43,777 nucleotides of DNA from an uncultured Paracoccaceae bacterium (GTDB lineage: Bacteria > Pseudomonadota > Alphaproteobacteria > Rhodobacterales > Rhodobacteraceae): NCBI GenBank assembly GCA_947489705.1, contig CANLEQ010000025.1, forward strand, positions 1 to 43,777, given 5' to 3'. The notes beneath the pieces are model-generated. The model was not told where the DNA came from and did not search any database. It saw only the letters and a program-made list of their open reading frames with translations. The translations under genes were made by a program, and so were the position numbers. Positions 17,882 through 27,210 of this stretch are shown here, in pieces (the first letter of the stretch is position 1; the number at the start of each line of letters is the position of its first letter).

Positions 17882-20800
17882 TCAGCTACACCCCGACGTT
17901 CCGCCGCAGGTGTTGCACTTCATGCAGGTACCGTTGCGCACAAGCGTGTAGTTGCCGCATTCGCCGCAGGGATCGCCTTCATAGCCCTGCATCCGGGCCT
18001 TGGCGCGGGCATCCATCGACATCGCGGGTGCGGCCTCAGCCGAGACGGCGGCGACGGTCTCGCCGCCATCGTCGAACGCGACGGCCTGTGCGGGATGGCC
18101 CTGCATCACGACGAAGTCCTTGGGCGCCCGCCCGCGGAGATAGCCCGTCGAGGCGACCTGCCGAAGCACGTCGAGCGGCGAAGTGCCGGAACTGTCGGGC
18201 ACGGTCGAGAAGTTGCGCTTGCCCTCTTCCTCGCCGCGGCCGAGCTCGTCGAAGCTCGCGCCCTCGGGCTTCACATGGGCGAGATCGGTCCGGTCGAGAT
18301 AGCTCACCGCCAGCTCGCGGAAGATGTAGTCGAGGATCGAGGTCGCGTTCTTGATCGTCTCGTTGCCCTGCACCATGCCCGCCGGCTCGAACCGGGTGAA
18401 GGTGAAGGCGTCGACGAATTCCTCGAGCGGCACACCGTATTGCAGGCCCACCGACACGGCGATGGCGAAGTTGTTCATCATCGCCCGGAAGCCGGCCCCC
18501 TCCTTGTGCATGTCGATGAAGATCTCGCCGAGCTTGCCGTCGCGGTATTCGCCGGTCCTGAGATAGACCTTGTGACCGCCGACGATCGCCTTCTGGGTAT
18601 AGCCCCGGCGCCGTTCCGGCATCCGCTCGCGGCCGCGGGCGACTTCCTTCATCACCACCTTCTCGACGATCTTTTCGGCCAGGACCGCTGCCTTCTCGTG
18701 ATGCGATCCGGTGGCCAGCGTCTCTTCCGCCTCGTCGTCATCCTCGACGAGGGCGGCGGCGAGCGGCTGGCTCAGTTTCGAGCCGTCGCGGTAGAGCGCG
18801 TTGGCCTTCACGCCCAGCGACCAGCTGAGCTCGTAGGCGCGCTTGCAATCCTCGACCGTCGCGTCGTTGGGCATGTTGATCGTCTTGGAGATCGCCCCCG
18901 AGATGAAGCTCTGCGCCGCGGCCATCATGTGGATATGGCTGTCCACGCTCAGGTACCGCGTGCCGGTCTTGCCGCAGGGATTGGCGCAGTCGAAGATATG
19001 GTAATGCTCGGCCTTCAGATGCGGCGCGTTCTCCAGCGTCATGGTCCCGCAGACATGGGCGTTGGCCGCGTCGATATCGGCGCGGGTGAAGCCCAGATGC
19101 CGCAGCAGATCGAAGGTTGGATCCGAGAGCTTGGTTTCCGGAATGCCCAGCGTCTCGCGGCAGAACTCCTCGCCGAGCGTCCACTGGTTCATCACGAAGC
19201 GGATGTCGAAGGCCGATGGCAGCGCCGCCTCGATCCGGTCGATCTCGGTCTGGCCGAAGCCGTGCCCGATCAGCGCCTGATGGTTGATGCCGGGCGCGTT
19301 GCCGAGCGTGCCGTGACCGACCGCGTGGCTGATGATCTCGGCGATCTCGGCCGAGCCGTAGCCGAGATTCTCGAGTGCGGCAGGCACCGAGCGGTTGATG
19401 ATCTTGAAGTACCCGCCGCCCGCGAGCTTCTTGAACTTCACCAAGGCGAAGTCGGGCTCGATCCCGGTCGTGTCGCAATCCATGACCAGGCCGATCGTGC
19501 CGGTGGGCGCAATGACCGAGACCTGCGCGTTGCGGTACCCATGCGCCTCGCCCAGACGCAGCGCCTCGTCCCACGCGTCGGTGGCCAGGGTGAGCAATGC
19601 CTTGTCGGGGCAGTTGTCGTGGTCGAGCGGCACCGGCTTCACGTCGAGGTTTTCATAGCCCGACGCCTTGCCTTGCGCGGCGGTGCGATGGTTGCGGATC
19701 ACCCGCAGCATGTGCTGCGCGTTCTTGGCATAGCCCGGAAACGCGCCGAGCTCGCCCGCCATCTCGGCACTGGTCGCATAGCTCACGCCGGTCATCAGCG
19801 CGGTGAGCGCCCCGCAAAGCGCGCGGCCCTCGTCGCTGTCGTAGCCGTGGCCCATATTCATCAGCAGTCCGCCGATATTTGCATAGCCAAGGCCAAGCGT
19901 CCGGAAATCGTAGCTCCGCTGCGCGATCTCCTTTGACGGGAACTGCGCCATCAGCACCGAGATTTCCAGCGTCACGGTCCAGAGCCGCGTCGCGTGCATG
20001 TAGTCCTCGGCCTGGAACTCACCGTCCTTGAGGAAGGTCAGCAGGTTCATCGAGGCCAGATTGCAGGCCGTGTCGTCAAGGAACATGTATTCCGAGCAGG
20101 GGTTCGAGCCGCGGATCGGCCCGTCCTCGGGGCAGGTATGCCAGGCATTGACCGTGTCGTGATACTGGATGCCCGGATCGGCACAGGCCCAGGCGGCGTG
20201 GCCGACCTTTTCCCAAAGATCGCGGGCCCGGACGGTCTTCGACACCTCGCCGTTGGTGCGGTTGATCAGATCCCAATCGGCGTCGTCCTTGACCGCCTTG
20301 AGGAAGGCATCGGTCACCCGGATCGAGTTGTTGGAATTCTGGCCGGAGACGGAATTGTAGGCTTCGCTGTCCCAGTCGGTGTCGTAGGTCGGAAACTCGA
20401 TCGCGTCATAGCCCTGCTTGCCGTAATCGAGCACGCGCTTGATGTAGGTCTCGGGGATCGCGACCTTCTTGGCGGCCTTCACGGCGGCCTTCAGCGCGTC
20501 GTTCACCTTCGGATCGTAGGCGTCTTCCGCCTTGCCGTCCCAGACCTTGAAGGCCGCGAAGATGTCGTTGAGGTACTTCTCGTGCATCTTCGAACCCGCG
20601 ACGATGCTCGCCACCTTCTGCTCCTCGAGCACCTTCCAGTCGATGAATTCCTCGATATCGGGATGGTCCGCATCGACGATCACCATCTTGGCCGCACGCC
20701 GCGTGGTGCCGCCCGACTTGATGGCGCCCGCCGCGCGGTCGCCGATCTTGAGAAAGCCCATCAGGCCCGACGACTTGCCGCCGCCCGAGAGCTTCTCGCC

Positions 20801-21499
20801 CTCGGCCCGCAGGCTGGAGAAGTTGGTGCCGGTGCCCGACCCGTACTTGAAGAGGCGCGCCTCGCGCACCCAGAGGTCCATGATGCCGCCATCGTTCACC
20901 AGGTCGTCGCTCACCGACTGGATGAAGCAGGCATGCGGTTGCGGATGCTCGTAGGAAGACGTCGATTTCACCAGCTCGCCGGTCTGGTAGTCGACGTAGT
21001 GATGCCCCTGCGCCGGTCCGTCGATACCGTAGGCCCAGTGGAGACCGGTATTGAACCATTGCGGGCTGTTCGGCGCGGCCTTCTGCGTCGCGAGCATGTA
21101 GCGCATCTCGTCGTAATAGGCGCGCGCATCGGCCTCGGTGGTGAAGTATCCGCCCTTCCAGCCCCAATAGGCCCAGGCGCCAGCCAGCCGGTCGAAGACC
21201 TGCTTCGACGAGGTTTCGCCGCCCATCACGGCGCCCTCTTCGGCGACCGACCGCCACAGGAATTCCGGAACGCCCTTTTCCTTCACGCGACGCAGGTTCG
21301 ACGGCACGCCGGCCTTGCGGAAATACTTCTGCGCGATGACGTCGCTCGCCACCTGGCTCCACGAGGCGGGCACTTCGACGGCGTCGTTGCGAAAGACGAC
21401 CGTGCCGTCGGGATTGCGGATCTCGGATACCGTGGTGGAGAAATCCAGATCGGCATAGGCGTCCTGCCCGGCCTTGGTGAACTTGCGGTCGATCTTCAT
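17882..21499 (-). CDS. nrdJ: Vitamin B12-dependent (class II) ribonucleotide reductase
   Basis: NrdJ reduces ribonucleotides to deoxyribonucleotides with adenosylcobalamin as radical source, so it works with or without oxygen. The 1205-residue length fits the long class II form. Visible landmarks are [44 protein letters not shown] with the thiyl-radical cysteine near residue 468, [16 protein letters not shown] and the phosphate-binding loop [25 protein letters not shown]. The C-terminus is a zinc-ribbon-like [28 protein letters not shown], which carries the redox cysteines. ATG 21499 fits the conserved N-terminus [17 protein letters not shown]. It is a single-gene unit with candidate NrdR boxes about 120 bases upstream and a terminator downstream. 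Confidence 0.97.
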   Translation of the reverse strand: MKIDRKFTKAGQDAYADLDFSTTVSEIRNPDGTVVFRNDAVEVPASWSQVASDVIAQKYFRKAGVPSNLRRVKEKGVPEFLWRSVAEEGAVMGGETSSKQVFDRLAGAWAYWGWKGGYFTTEADARAYYDEMRYMLATQKAAPNSPQWFNTGLHWAYGIDGPAQGHHYVDYQTGELVKSTSSYEHPQPHACFIQSVSDDLVNDGGIMDLWVREARLFKYGSGTGTNFSSLRAEGEKLSGGGKSSGLMGFLKIGDRAAGAIKSGGTTRRAAKMVIVDADHPDIEEFIDWKVLEEQKVASIVAGSKMHEKYLNDIFAAFKVWDGKAEDAYDPKVNDALKAAVKAAKKVAIPETYIKRVLDYGKQGYDAIEFPTYDTDWDSEAYNSVSGQNSNNSIRVTDAFLKAVKDDADWDLINRTNGEVSKTVRARDLWEKVGHAAWACADPGIQYHDTVNAWHTCPEDGPIRGSNPCSEYMFLDDTACNLASMNLLTFLKDGEFQAEDYMHATRLWTVTLEISVLMAQFPSKEIAQRSYDFRTLGLGYANIGGLLMNMGHGYDSDEGRALCGALTALMTGVSYATSAEMAGELGAFPGYAKNAQHMLRVIRNHRTAAQGKASGYENLDVKPVPLDHDNCPDKALLTLATDAWDEALRLGEAHGYRNAQVSVIAPTGTIGLVMDCDTTGIEPDFALVKFKKLAGGGYFKIINRSVPAALENLGYGSAEIAEIISHAVGHGTLGNAPGINHQALIGHGFGQTEIDRIEAALPSAFDIRFVMNQWTLGEEFCRETLGIPETKLSDPTFDLLRHLGFTRADIDAANAHVCGTMTLENAPHLKAEHYHIFDCANPCGKTGTRYLSVDSHIHMMAAAQSFISGAISKTINMPNDATVEDCKRAYELSWSLGVKANALYRDGSKLSQPLAAALVEDDDEAEETLATGSHHEKAAVLAEKIVEKVVMKEVARGRERMPERRRGYTQKAIVGGHKVYLRTGEYRDGKLGEIFIDMHKEGAGFRAMMNNFAIAVSVGLQYGVPLEEFVDAFTFTRFEPAGMVQGNETIKNATSILDYIFRELAVSYLDRTDLAHVKPEGASFDELGRGEEEGKRNFSTVPDSSGTSPLDVLRQVASTGYLRGRAPKDFVVMQGHPAQAVAFDDGGETVAAVSAEAAPAMSMDARAKARMQGYEGDPCGECGNYTLVRNGTCMKCNTCGGTSGCS

Positions 21500-21619
21500 G
21501 ATATGCGCCTCGTATCTTGTGTCCGCGGATCGTCTGTCCGCTTGGTGTTTTCGTGCGGATCCCCGAAAATGCCGATATCGTCCACCGAACACGGGGTTTC
21601 CGCCTCGGTCTTGTATATC

Positions 21620-21635
21620 GCACTACATTTGGTGC
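21620..21635. promoter_or_regulatory. Candidate NrdR box, proximal
   Basis: GCACTACATTTGGTGC matches 12 of 16 positions of the NrdR box consensus (acaCwAtATaTwGtgt), including the central C, A, A, T, T and G positions. NrdR is the ATP/dATP-sensing repressor of ribonucleotide reductase genes. The site is 121 bases upstream of the nrdJ start, close to an A/T-rich GATATACA that could be part of the promoter. Confidence 0.6.
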
Positions 21636-21650
21636 TGATCCGCTTTCTGC

Positions 21651-21666
21651 ACACAACCTGACGCAT
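21651..21666. promoter_or_regulatory. Candidate NrdR box, distal (degenerate)
   Basis: ACACAACCTGACGCAT matches 9 of 16 consensus positions, including a complete ACACAA half-site. It starts exactly 31 bases from the proximal box, the spacing expected for paired NrdR sites on one face of the helix. The spacing is the main support; the sequence match alone would be weak. Confidence 0.42.
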
Positions 21667-21899
21667 GACGCCGGGTGCGGTCAACGCGCTTTCAGATCTT
21701 ATCCACCGAAAATTCACAAGCGAATCGGAGCGCCAATCAAAAAACGAGAGATTCCGGTATGCTATCGCGCACGCTGACCGCTCCAAACGGAAGGGCAGAA
21801 TTGCGCAAAAAATAGGCAAATAACGCTGTCAATATACAACCTGGGGTTGCCAACGCATATTGTGGGGGTGTCGAGGTCGGCCCCATCATCTAGGGGACA

Positions 21900-21976
21900 T
21901 GGTCGGGGCGATAGGATTCGAACCTACGACCTACGGTACCCAAAACCGCCGCGCTACCAGGCTGCGCCACGCCCCG
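21900..21976 (-). tRNA. tRNA-Pro (anticodon TGG)
   Basis: The minus strand forms a 77-nt cloverleaf. Acceptor CGGGGCG pairs with CGCCCCG, the D arm is GCGCAGCCTGGTAGCGC, the anticodon loop TTTGGGT has anticodon TGG, and the T arm carries GGTTCGAATCC. The discriminator is A and CCA is encoded (21900-21902). Confidence 0.95.
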
Positions 21977-22020
21977 ACGCCGCTCTCATAGACCGGCACC
22001 CGCGATTTGAAAAGGGCCGA

Positions 22021-22500
22021 CTATTCGGCTTCGCAGGACCAGGCGGCCACGTCCTGCGGCATCGCCTCGTGGCGCAGGACGGTCCCCGGCTCGATCCCGA
22101 TCTGAGAGGCCAGCCCGCCATTGATCTCGAGCACGCCGAGCACGCCGTCGCCGCCCGGGATCGCCGTCTCGTCGAGCGGCACGGCATTCTCGTGCACACG
22201 CGTCACCGTGCCGGTCTCGTCCGCGAAGATCATGTCGAGAGGGATCAGCGTGTTGCGCATCCAGAACGACGCGGGACCGGGGTTTTCGTAGACGAAGAGC
22301 ATCCCACGCGACGCGGGCATGCTCTCGACATGCATCAGGCCCCGCGCCCGTTCGGCCGGATCATCGGCGAGATCGACGCGGAACCGGGCCGTGCCGAACT
22401 CTCCGCGCAACTCGACGATGCCGTCGCGACATGCGGCTGTGGCCGCGCCCGCGGCCAGCGTCACTCCGACGATGATTGCGGCAAACACGCGCTTTCCCAT
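22021..22500 (-). CDS. DUF192 exported protein
   Basis: This 159-residue protein starts with a signal peptide (residues 1-23, MGKRVFAAIIVGVTLAAGAATA) and continues with a DUF192 domain: FRVDLADDPAERARGLMHVESMPASRGMLFVYENPGPASFWMRNTLIPLDMIFAD and VLGVLEINGGLASQIGIEPGTVL. The family is widespread in bacteria and archaea and uncharacterised, probably periplasmic. Its start lies inside the last 40 bases of the cold-shock gene in another frame, so the two genes overlap and are probably translationally coupled. Confidence 0.88.
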   Translation of the reverse strand: MGKRVFAAIIVGVTLAAGAATAACRDGIVELRGEFGTARFRVDLADDPAERARGLMHVESMPASRGMLFVYENPGPASFWMRNTLIPLDMIFADETGTVTRVHENAVPLDETAIPGGDGVLGVLEINGGLASQIGIEPGTVLRHEAMPQDVAAWSCEAE

Positions 22501-23003
22501 ACATTCACCTGTGTTGCCAGTTTGCCCCGATCGCCCTCAGCCACCCGGATCGCGACCGCTTCGCCCGGTTGCAGATCCGACAGTGCCGACCGGCGCAGAA
22601 CGTCCATGTGGATGAAGACATCCTCGCTGTTTCCGAAGACGTTGGCAAACCCGAACCCCTTGGCGCGATCGAACCATTTGACGCGGGCCGGGACGAGCGG
22701 CCCTCCGGGAAGGGCGTGATCCGCGAAGAACGGCACGTCCGAGGTTTCACCCTCCTCGATATCGGGCGCCTCGACCTCGAAGATTTCGGTCGCCTGATAG
22801 CCGCGATCCGTCTCGACCACCGTCAGACGGATGAGCGAGCCGTCCGAGACCGAACTCTGCCCGAAATTGCGCAGGACGTTGGCATGCAGAAGAATGTCTC
22901 CGGGCACATCTTCTGACGTCACGAACCCGAATCCCTTGGTCGTGTCGAACCATTTCACGCGGCCTGCGACGATCTCTGCATCCGTCCTGGTGCTGTTTGT
23001 CAT
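22461..23003 (-). CDS. Double cold-shock domain protein
   Basis: The 180-residue protein has two cold-shock domains that bind single-stranded RNA or DNA. Domain 1 (residues about 12-75) shows GRVKWFDTTKGFGFVTSED and ILLHANVLRNFG. Domain 2 (about 107-170) shows ARVKWFDRAKGFGFANVFG and DVFIHMDVLRRSA. An acidic linker (APDIEEGETSD) joins them. Two-domain CspA-like proteins are common in alphaproteobacteria and act as RNA chaperones. A TTGACA lies about 45 bases upstream of the start. Domain 1 has the stronger match to the RNP1 motif; domain 2 has FGFA in place of FGFV. Confidence 0.92.
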   Translation of the reverse strand: MTNSTRTDAEIVAGRVKWFDTTKGFGFVTSEDVPGDILLHANVLRNFGQSSVSDGSLIRLTVVETDRGYQATEIFEVEAPDIEEGETSDVPFFADHALPGGPLVPARVKWFDRAKGFGFANVFGNSEDVFIHMDVLRRSALSDLQPGEAVAIRVAEGDRGKLATQVNVWESACLPQSSSE

Positions 23004-23112
23004 GGCTCACTTAATTACGGATGAGAACACCCGTCCCGTTCAACGTGTCAAGATGTGGGCGAGTCCGGCTCTTTTTCCGTTCGTCCGATAACCAAAATTA
23101 ACAGAACCCCGG

Positions 23113-23718
23113 CTATGGGAAAAGACGTAGCCGCGTCCATGCATCCTTTTGATCGGATCGCCTCCAAATTTCGCGATCGTGAAGCCGATATTCCCCGTCA
23201 CGCCAGAATTCGAATTCCACCGGGTGGACCCGGAAGCCTCCCCAGAAGGAAGGCCGCGACGGCGATTCCCCGAAGCGATCCGCAATGTCGTTAACCCTTT
23301 GCACCAGTTCGGCGCGATCCCGCAAGGGGTGCGACTGCCGGGAGGCCCATGCCCCGTGCCGCGACCCGAGCGGGCGCGACGCGTAATAGGCATCGGCGAC
23401 CGGTCCGTACTCGCGCGTCACTGTGCCGCGGACCCGGACCTGCCGGCGCAGGGATTTCCAGTGCAGCACAAACGCCGCCTTGCCGCTCGCCGCGATCTCG
23501 CGCCCCTTCGCGCTGTCGTAATTGGTATAGAACACGAAGGCGTCGTCCTCGATCGCCTTGAGAAGCACGATCCGGACATTGGGCAGGCCGCTCTCGTCCA
23601 CGGTCGAGAGCGCCATCGCCTCGGGGTCGTTGATCTCGGTGGCCCGGGCCTCTTCCAGCCACTGGCGGGTCAGCTCGAACGGATCGGTGGCACCGAAGAT
23701 GCTGGGTTCCGGCTCCAT
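23113..23718 (-). CDS. pdxH: Pyridoxamine 5'-phosphate oxidase
   Basis: PdxH oxidises pyridoxine or pyridoxamine 5'-phosphate to pyridoxal 5'-phosphate with FMN. The 201-residue length fits the family. Landmarks are [29 protein letters not shown] at the N-terminus, [31 protein letters not shown] with FMN-binding residues, [39 protein letters not shown] and the C-terminal [25 protein letters not shown]. It is divergent from fabI, with 88 bases between starts. Confidence 0.96.
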   Translation of the reverse strand: MEPEPSIFGATDPFELTRQWLEEARATEINDPEAMALSTVDESGLPNVRIVLLKAIEDDAFVFYTNYDSAKGREIAASGKAAFVLHWKSLRRQVRVRGTVTREYGPVADAYYASRPLGSRHGAWASRQSHPLRDRAELVQRVNDIADRFGESPSRPSFWGGFRVHPVEFEFWRDGEYRLHDREIWRRSDQKDAWTRLRLFP

Positions 23719-23806
23719 GTCGCACTTCCCTTCGCCCGCGCTTGAAGCGCCTATGTGAATGGCCTAAGCCGACCTGACCACCGGAATAGGGCGCGAGGGA
23801 ATAGCG

Positions 23807-24613
23807 ATGTCAAACACTTTGATGGCCGGAAAGCGCGGCCTGATCATGGGCCTGGCCAACGACAAGTCCATCGCCTGGGGCATCGCGAAGGCGCTCGGCG
23901 ACGCAGGCGCCGAGCTTGCCTTCTCCTATCAGGGCGATGCGCTGAAAAAACGGGTGGAGCCGCTCGCGAAGCAACTCGGCTCGGACTTCCTCGTGCCCTG
24001 CAACGTCGCCGAGATGGAGAGCATCGACGCGCTCTTCGAGACGATCGGCGAGCGGTGGGGCAAGCTCGACTTCGTCGTCCACGCCATTGGCTTCTCCGAC
24101 AAGGGCGAGCTGCGCGGCCGCTATGTCGATACCAGCCGCGAGAATTTCCGCATGTCGATGGACATATCGGTCTATTCCTTCACGGCCGTGATGCAGCGCG
24201 CCGAAAAGCTGATGACCGACGGCGGATCGGCCCTGACGATGACCTATTACGGCGCCGAGCGGGTGATGCCGCATTACAACGTCATGGGCGTCGCCAAGGC
24301 CGCCCTCGAGGCCTCCGTGCGCTACATGGCAGAGGATCTCGGCAAGGACGGCATCCGCGTCAACGCGATCAGCGCTGGACCCATCAAGACGCTCGCGGCC
24401 AGCGGGATCGGCGATTTCCGCTACATCATGCGCTGGAACGAGCTCAACTCGCCCCTGCGCCGCAACGTGAGCATCGACGATGTCGGCGGCTCTGCGCTCT
24501 ATCTTCTGTCCGATCTCGGTCGCGGCACGACGGGCGAGGTGCTGCATGTCGACGCGGGATACCATGTGGTCGGGATGAAGGCGGTCGACGCGCCCGACAT
24601 CACCAAGGAATGA
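23807..24613 (+). CDS. fabI: Enoyl-ACP reductase (NADH)
   Basis: FabI reduces trans-2-enoyl-ACP in the last step of each fatty-acid elongation cycle and is the target of triclosan-type inhibitors. The 268-residue protein has the FabI-type cofactor site GLANDKSIAWGIAKALGDAGAEL near residue 16 and the active-site pattern YYGAERVMPHYNVMGVAKAALEA, in which two tyrosines and a lysine are spaced as in FabI. RVNAISAGPIKTLAASGI follows. ATG 23807 has GAGGGAAT upstream. The pdxH-fabI divergent pair is usual in Rhodobacterales. A LysE-type exporter gene follows after 4 bases. Confidence 0.95.
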   Translation: MSNTLMAGKRGLIMGLANDKSIAWGIAKALGDAGAELAFSYQGDALKKRVEPLAKQLGSDFLVPCNVAEMESIDALFETIGERWGKLDFVVHAIGFSDKGELRGRYVDTSRENFRMSMDISVYSFTAVMQRAEKLMTDGGSALTMTYYGAERVMPHYNVMGVAKAALEASVRYMAEDLGKDGIRVNAISAGPIKTLAASGIGDFRYIMRWNELNSPLRRNVSIDDVGGSALYLLSDLGRGTTGEVLHVDAGYHVVGMKAVDAPDITKE

Positions 24614-24617
24614 CAGG

Positions 24618-25229
24618 GTGGACTGGGCTCATCTCGTCGCGTTCAACCTGACGCTCCTTGCGGCGATCGTGACGCCGGGCCCCGCCCTTCTCTATGCGCT
24701 GCGCGTCTCACTGGTCGAAGGCCGCGCGGCCGGCGTCCTGACGGGGATCGGCCTCGGCCTCGTCGCCGCGATGTGGACGGCGCTGGCGCTGCTGGGGCTC
24801 GACAGGCTCTTCGTGCTGGTCCCCTGGGCCTACGGCGCGGCCAAGATCGCCGGCGCGCTCTATCTCATCTGGATCGCCTGGGGCACGTGGCGGGCGGCGC
24901 GCCGGCCGATCCCGCACGCCGCCGAAGCGCCGCGCCTCGGCCGGGCGGTGCTGCGCGGGGCGGCGCTTAACCTCGCCAACCCGAAATCCGTGCTCTTCGC
25001 CGCCGCCGTGCTGGTGGTGATCTTCCCCGGGAATCTCTCGCCCGTCGCGATGGGAATCGTGGTGCTCAACCATCTCGCCGTCGAGATCGCTTTCTACACC
25101 GCCTTCGCGACTCTTCTGTCGCGGCCCGCTGCGCGCAGCGCCTATCTCGGCGCCAAACCCGTCCTCGACCGGATCGCGGGCATGGTGATGGGCGCGCTCG
25201 GCATCCGGCTGCTGCTCGATCGCGGATGA
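24618..25229 (+). CDS. LysE-family translocator, first of a tandem pair
   Basis: A 203-residue inner-membrane protein with about five or six hydrophobic helices and the LysE/RhtB signature AIVTPGPALLYALRVSLVEGRAAG at residues about 15-38; ALNLANPKSVLFAAAVLVVIF is the second family motif. Relatives export amino acids such as lysine, homoserine or threonine; the substrate here is unknown. It begins at GTG 24618, four bases after the fabI stop, and its last four bases (ATGA) overlap the start of the second LysE gene. Confidence 0.88.
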   Translation: MDWAHLVAFNLTLLAAIVTPGPALLYALRVSLVEGRAAGVLTGIGLGLVAAMWTALALLGLDRLFVLVPWAYGAAKIAGALYLIWIAWGTWRAARRPIPHAAEAPRLGRAVLRGAALNLANPKSVLFAAAVLVVIFPGNLSPVAMGIVVLNHLAVEIAFYTAFATLLSRPAARSAYLGAKPVLDRIAGMVMGALGIRLLLDRG

Positions 25230-25840
25230 CGCTCGCGGCCTTTCTCGGCGTCGCGTTGGCGCATCTTCTGGCCGCGATCTCGCCCGGTCCGGCTTTCGTC
25301 CTGGCGGTACGGACTTCTATCCTCGAAGGGTTCCGTCCGGCCGCGGGGCTGGCGCTCGGCATCGGCGGCGGTGCCGCGATCTGGGCCTTCGCCGCGATCG
25401 CGGGCCTCGCTCTGCTCTTCGAGCTGATGCCGCCGGTCTTCGTCGCTCTCAAAGTCCTGGGTGGGGTGTTCCTCGTCTATATCGGGGTCTCGATGTGGCG
25501 CCACGCGCGCGATCCCATGCCCCGGATGGCGCAAGATGCCGCGCCGCGCGGCACGCTCTCGGCCATCCGGCTCGGTCTCTCGGCGATGCTTGCCAATCCC
25601 AAACCCGCGATCTTCTTCGGCGCGGTCTTCGTGGGGCTGGTCCCGGCCGCCGCCCTGCCCTGGGAAAAGGCGCTGGTTCTGCTGAATGTCCTCTGGGTCG
25701 AGACGGCATGGTATCTCGTCGTCGCCTGGCTCTTTTCGCGCGCGGCCCCGCGCAAAGCCTATGCCCGGGCCAAGACCGGCCTCGATCGCACCTTCGGTGG
25801 ACTTCTCGGCGCGCTGGGGGCAAAAGTCGCGTTGAGTTGA
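25226..25840 (+). CDS. LysE-family translocator, second of a tandem pair
   Basis: A 204-residue polytopic membrane protein with the LysE/RhtB motif LAAISPGPAFVLAVRTSILEGFRPAAG near residue 12 and the second motif AMLANPKPAIFFGAVFVGLVP. It is clearly related to, but divergent from, the preceding gene, so the pair is an old duplication rather than a recent one. The ATGA overlap implies translational coupling. Whether the two act separately or as a heteromer cannot be told. Confidence 0.88.
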   Translation: MTLAAFLGVALAHLLAAISPGPAFVLAVRTSILEGFRPAAGLALGIGGGAAIWAFAAIAGLALLFELMPPVFVALKVLGGVFLVYIGVSMWRHARDPMPRMAQDAAPRGTLSAIRLGLSAMLANPKPAIFFGAVFVGLVPAAALPWEKALVLLNVLWVETAWYLVVAWLFSRAAPRKAYARAKTGLDRTFGGLLGALGAKVALS

Positions 25841-25861
25841 TACCCGAGAAAGGAGCCTGCC

Positions 25862-26383
25862 TTGACCGATCGCCTGCCGCACGAGAAGGGGTTCCACGTT
25901 TCGTGGGACCAGATCCATCGCGATTCCCGGGCGCTCGCCTGGCGGCTCGACGGGCTGGGGCCCGATGGCGATGCCGGCGCCAAGGGCGGCGGGTGGCGTG
26001 CGGTGGTCGCGATCACGCGCGGCGGCATGGCCCCCGCGATGATCGTGGCGCGCGAGCTCGACATCCGCACCGTCGACACGATCAGCGTCAAGAGCTACAG
26101 CCACCAGGACCAGTCGCAGGCGCATGTCCTGAAATCGCCCGATGCCGAGATGATGGGCGACGGGACCGGCATTCTGGTGGTCGACGACCTCGTCGACAGC
26201 GGCAAGACGATCGAACTGGTCCGGAACCGCTATCCCAAGGCGCATTTCGCGACCGTCTATGCCAAGCCCGAAGGCCGCCCCCAGGTCGATACCTTTATTA
26301 CCGAAGTCAGTCAGGACACCTGGATATTCTTCCCGTGGGACATGGCGATGCAATACGTGCCGCCCTATCGCGGCACCGACTGA
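25862..26383 (+). CDS. gpt: Xanthine phosphoribosyltransferase
   Basis: Gpt salvages xanthine and guanine to XMP and GMP with phosphoribosyl pyrophosphate. The 173-residue product carries the PRPP-binding loop [16 protein letters not shown] near residue 102, the N-terminal ISWDQ-like segment [19 protein letters not shown] and the C-terminal [20 protein letters not shown] typical of XGPRT. The start is the TTG at 25862, with AGGAG six bases upstream. It ends the fabI-LysE-LysE-gpt series and is followed by a hairpin. Confidence 0.93.
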   Translation: MTDRLPHEKGFHVSWDQIHRDSRALAWRLDGLGPDGDAGAKGGGWRAVVAITRGGMAPAMIVARELDIRTVDTISVKSYSHQDQSQAHVLKSPDAEMMGDGTGILVVDDLVDSGKTIELVRNRYPKAHFATVYAKPEGRPQVDTFITEVSQDTWIFFPWDMAMQYVPPYRGTD

Positions 26384-26396
26384 CCCCGCATGAGAA

Positions 26397-26424
26397 AGGG
26401 CAGGATGCGCAAGCACCCTGCCCT
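26397..26424. terminator. Bidirectional terminator between gpt and the host-attachment gene
   Basis: AGGGCAGG and CCTGCCCT form a perfect 8-base-pair stem with a 12-base loop. The minus-strand tail is TTTCTC and the plus-strand tail TCGGTTC, so it may act on both converging transcripts. Confidence 0.72.
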
Positions 26425-26446
26425 TCGGTTCATCACGCCGTCCGGT

Positions 26447-26902
26447 TCAGGCGGCGTCCATCTCGGACTTGACGATCTTCTCGATGTCGTCGAGCGAATG
26501 GTTGGTAAGCGTCTTCGGGATCTCCGCGATCACCTTGCCCGACACTTCCTGATGCAGGTTGCCGCGCAACTCGCCCAGGATGTTGGGCGACGCCACCAGG
26601 ACGAGACTCTCGAACGCGCCGCGATGGACCCGCTTGTAGAGCATGTCCGACAGGTCGCTCGCGAACCGCTCCTTCTGCAATTCGTGCCAGTCGGTATCGT
26701 CAACCGCCGAGCGATGCACGCCCGATCCGTCGTTGAAGCGACCGCGGCGATTGGCCGACTGCTCGCGATCGGGCGGGTTTTCCTGCTCTTCCTTGGTCAG
26801 GACGGTCAGATACGGGTTCTCGTGGTCGGTCTGGTTCTCGAGGATGAGGGCCTTCTCGCCATCGGCGACCAGAACCCAGGTCCCTTCCGTCAATCGCGCC
26901 AT
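26447..26902 (-). CDS. Host attachment family protein (PF10116-like)
   Basis: The 151-residue protein matches the family named after Agrobacterium AtsE, 'protein required for attachment to host cells', related to bacterial eRF1-domain-like proteins. Key stretches are TWVLVADGEKALILEN at the N-terminus, VDDTDWHELQKERFASDLSDMLYKR in the middle, FESLVLVASPNILGELRG and VIAEIPKTLTNHSLDDIEKIV. There is no signal peptide, so a surface role is doubtful. It follows the gene for a 79-residue charged protein with a one-base gap, so the two are co-translated. Confidence 0.82.
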   Translation of the reverse strand: MARLTEGTWVLVADGEKALILENQTDHENPYLTVLTKEEQENPPDREQSANRRGRFNDGSGVHRSAVDDTDWHELQKERFASDLSDMLYKRVHRGAFESLVLVASPNILGELRGNLHQEVSGKVIAEIPKTLTNHSLDDIEKIVKSEMDAA

Positions 26903-26903
26903 G

Positions 26904-27143
26904 TCACTCGTCCTCCGAACCGGTTCCGTGATGCCCTCCGAGATTGCCCTCGCCCTTCTCGTCGGATTTCGTGACGCGGGTCGCTCCGCCGCTTCCGACG
27001 CTCTGCGCTTCCTCGTCGCGGGTGCCGACCTTGCGTTCCAGACCGCCTTGTCCGCGACCGGCATGGCCCGGCGTGTCCACGGCGTCGTCGACGAATTGCT
27101 CGGTCTCGCTGGTTCCGTCCTTCGATCTCTTGCGCTCGGCCAT
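26904..27143 (-). CDS. Small charged hypothetical protein
   Basis: This gene encodes 79 very hydrophilic residues (MAERKRSKDGTSETEQFVDDAVDTP at the start, then RKVGTRDEEAQS and a glycine-rich acidic end). There is no predicted globular core, so it is probably disordered. I do not recognise the family. Its stop lies one base before the start of the host-attachment-type gene, which strongly suggests a shared operon and possibly a shared function. An AAAGAAGGATAGCAAG segment provides a ribosome-binding site. Confidence 0.6.
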   Translation of the reverse strand: MAERKRSKDGTSETEQFVDDAVDTPGHAGRGQGGLERKVGTRDEEAQSVGSGGATRVTKSDEKGEGNLGGHHGTGSEDE

Positions 27144-27210
27144 CTTGCTATCCTTCTTTCTGGCTTCCGTCTGGAAACGAGCGCCGCCCGCCACGGTTCC
27201 TGACAGTCGT

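Larger units (their letters stand above)
21500..21899. other. Intergenic region upstream of nrdJ
   Basis: About 400 bases separate the nrdJ start from the tRNA-Pro 3' end. The stretch is less G+C-rich than the genes and holds two NrdR-like boxes (annotated separately). I looked for a cobalamin riboswitch because NrdJ needs B12 and did not recognise a B12 box. Open frames here look non-coding. The rest of the stretch shows nothing I can name. Confidence 0.6.

Noticed and set aside
21500-21899. Cobalamin riboswitch upstream of nrdJ
   Set aside because: No B12-box-like segment is recognisable and NrdR boxes explain the upstream region better.
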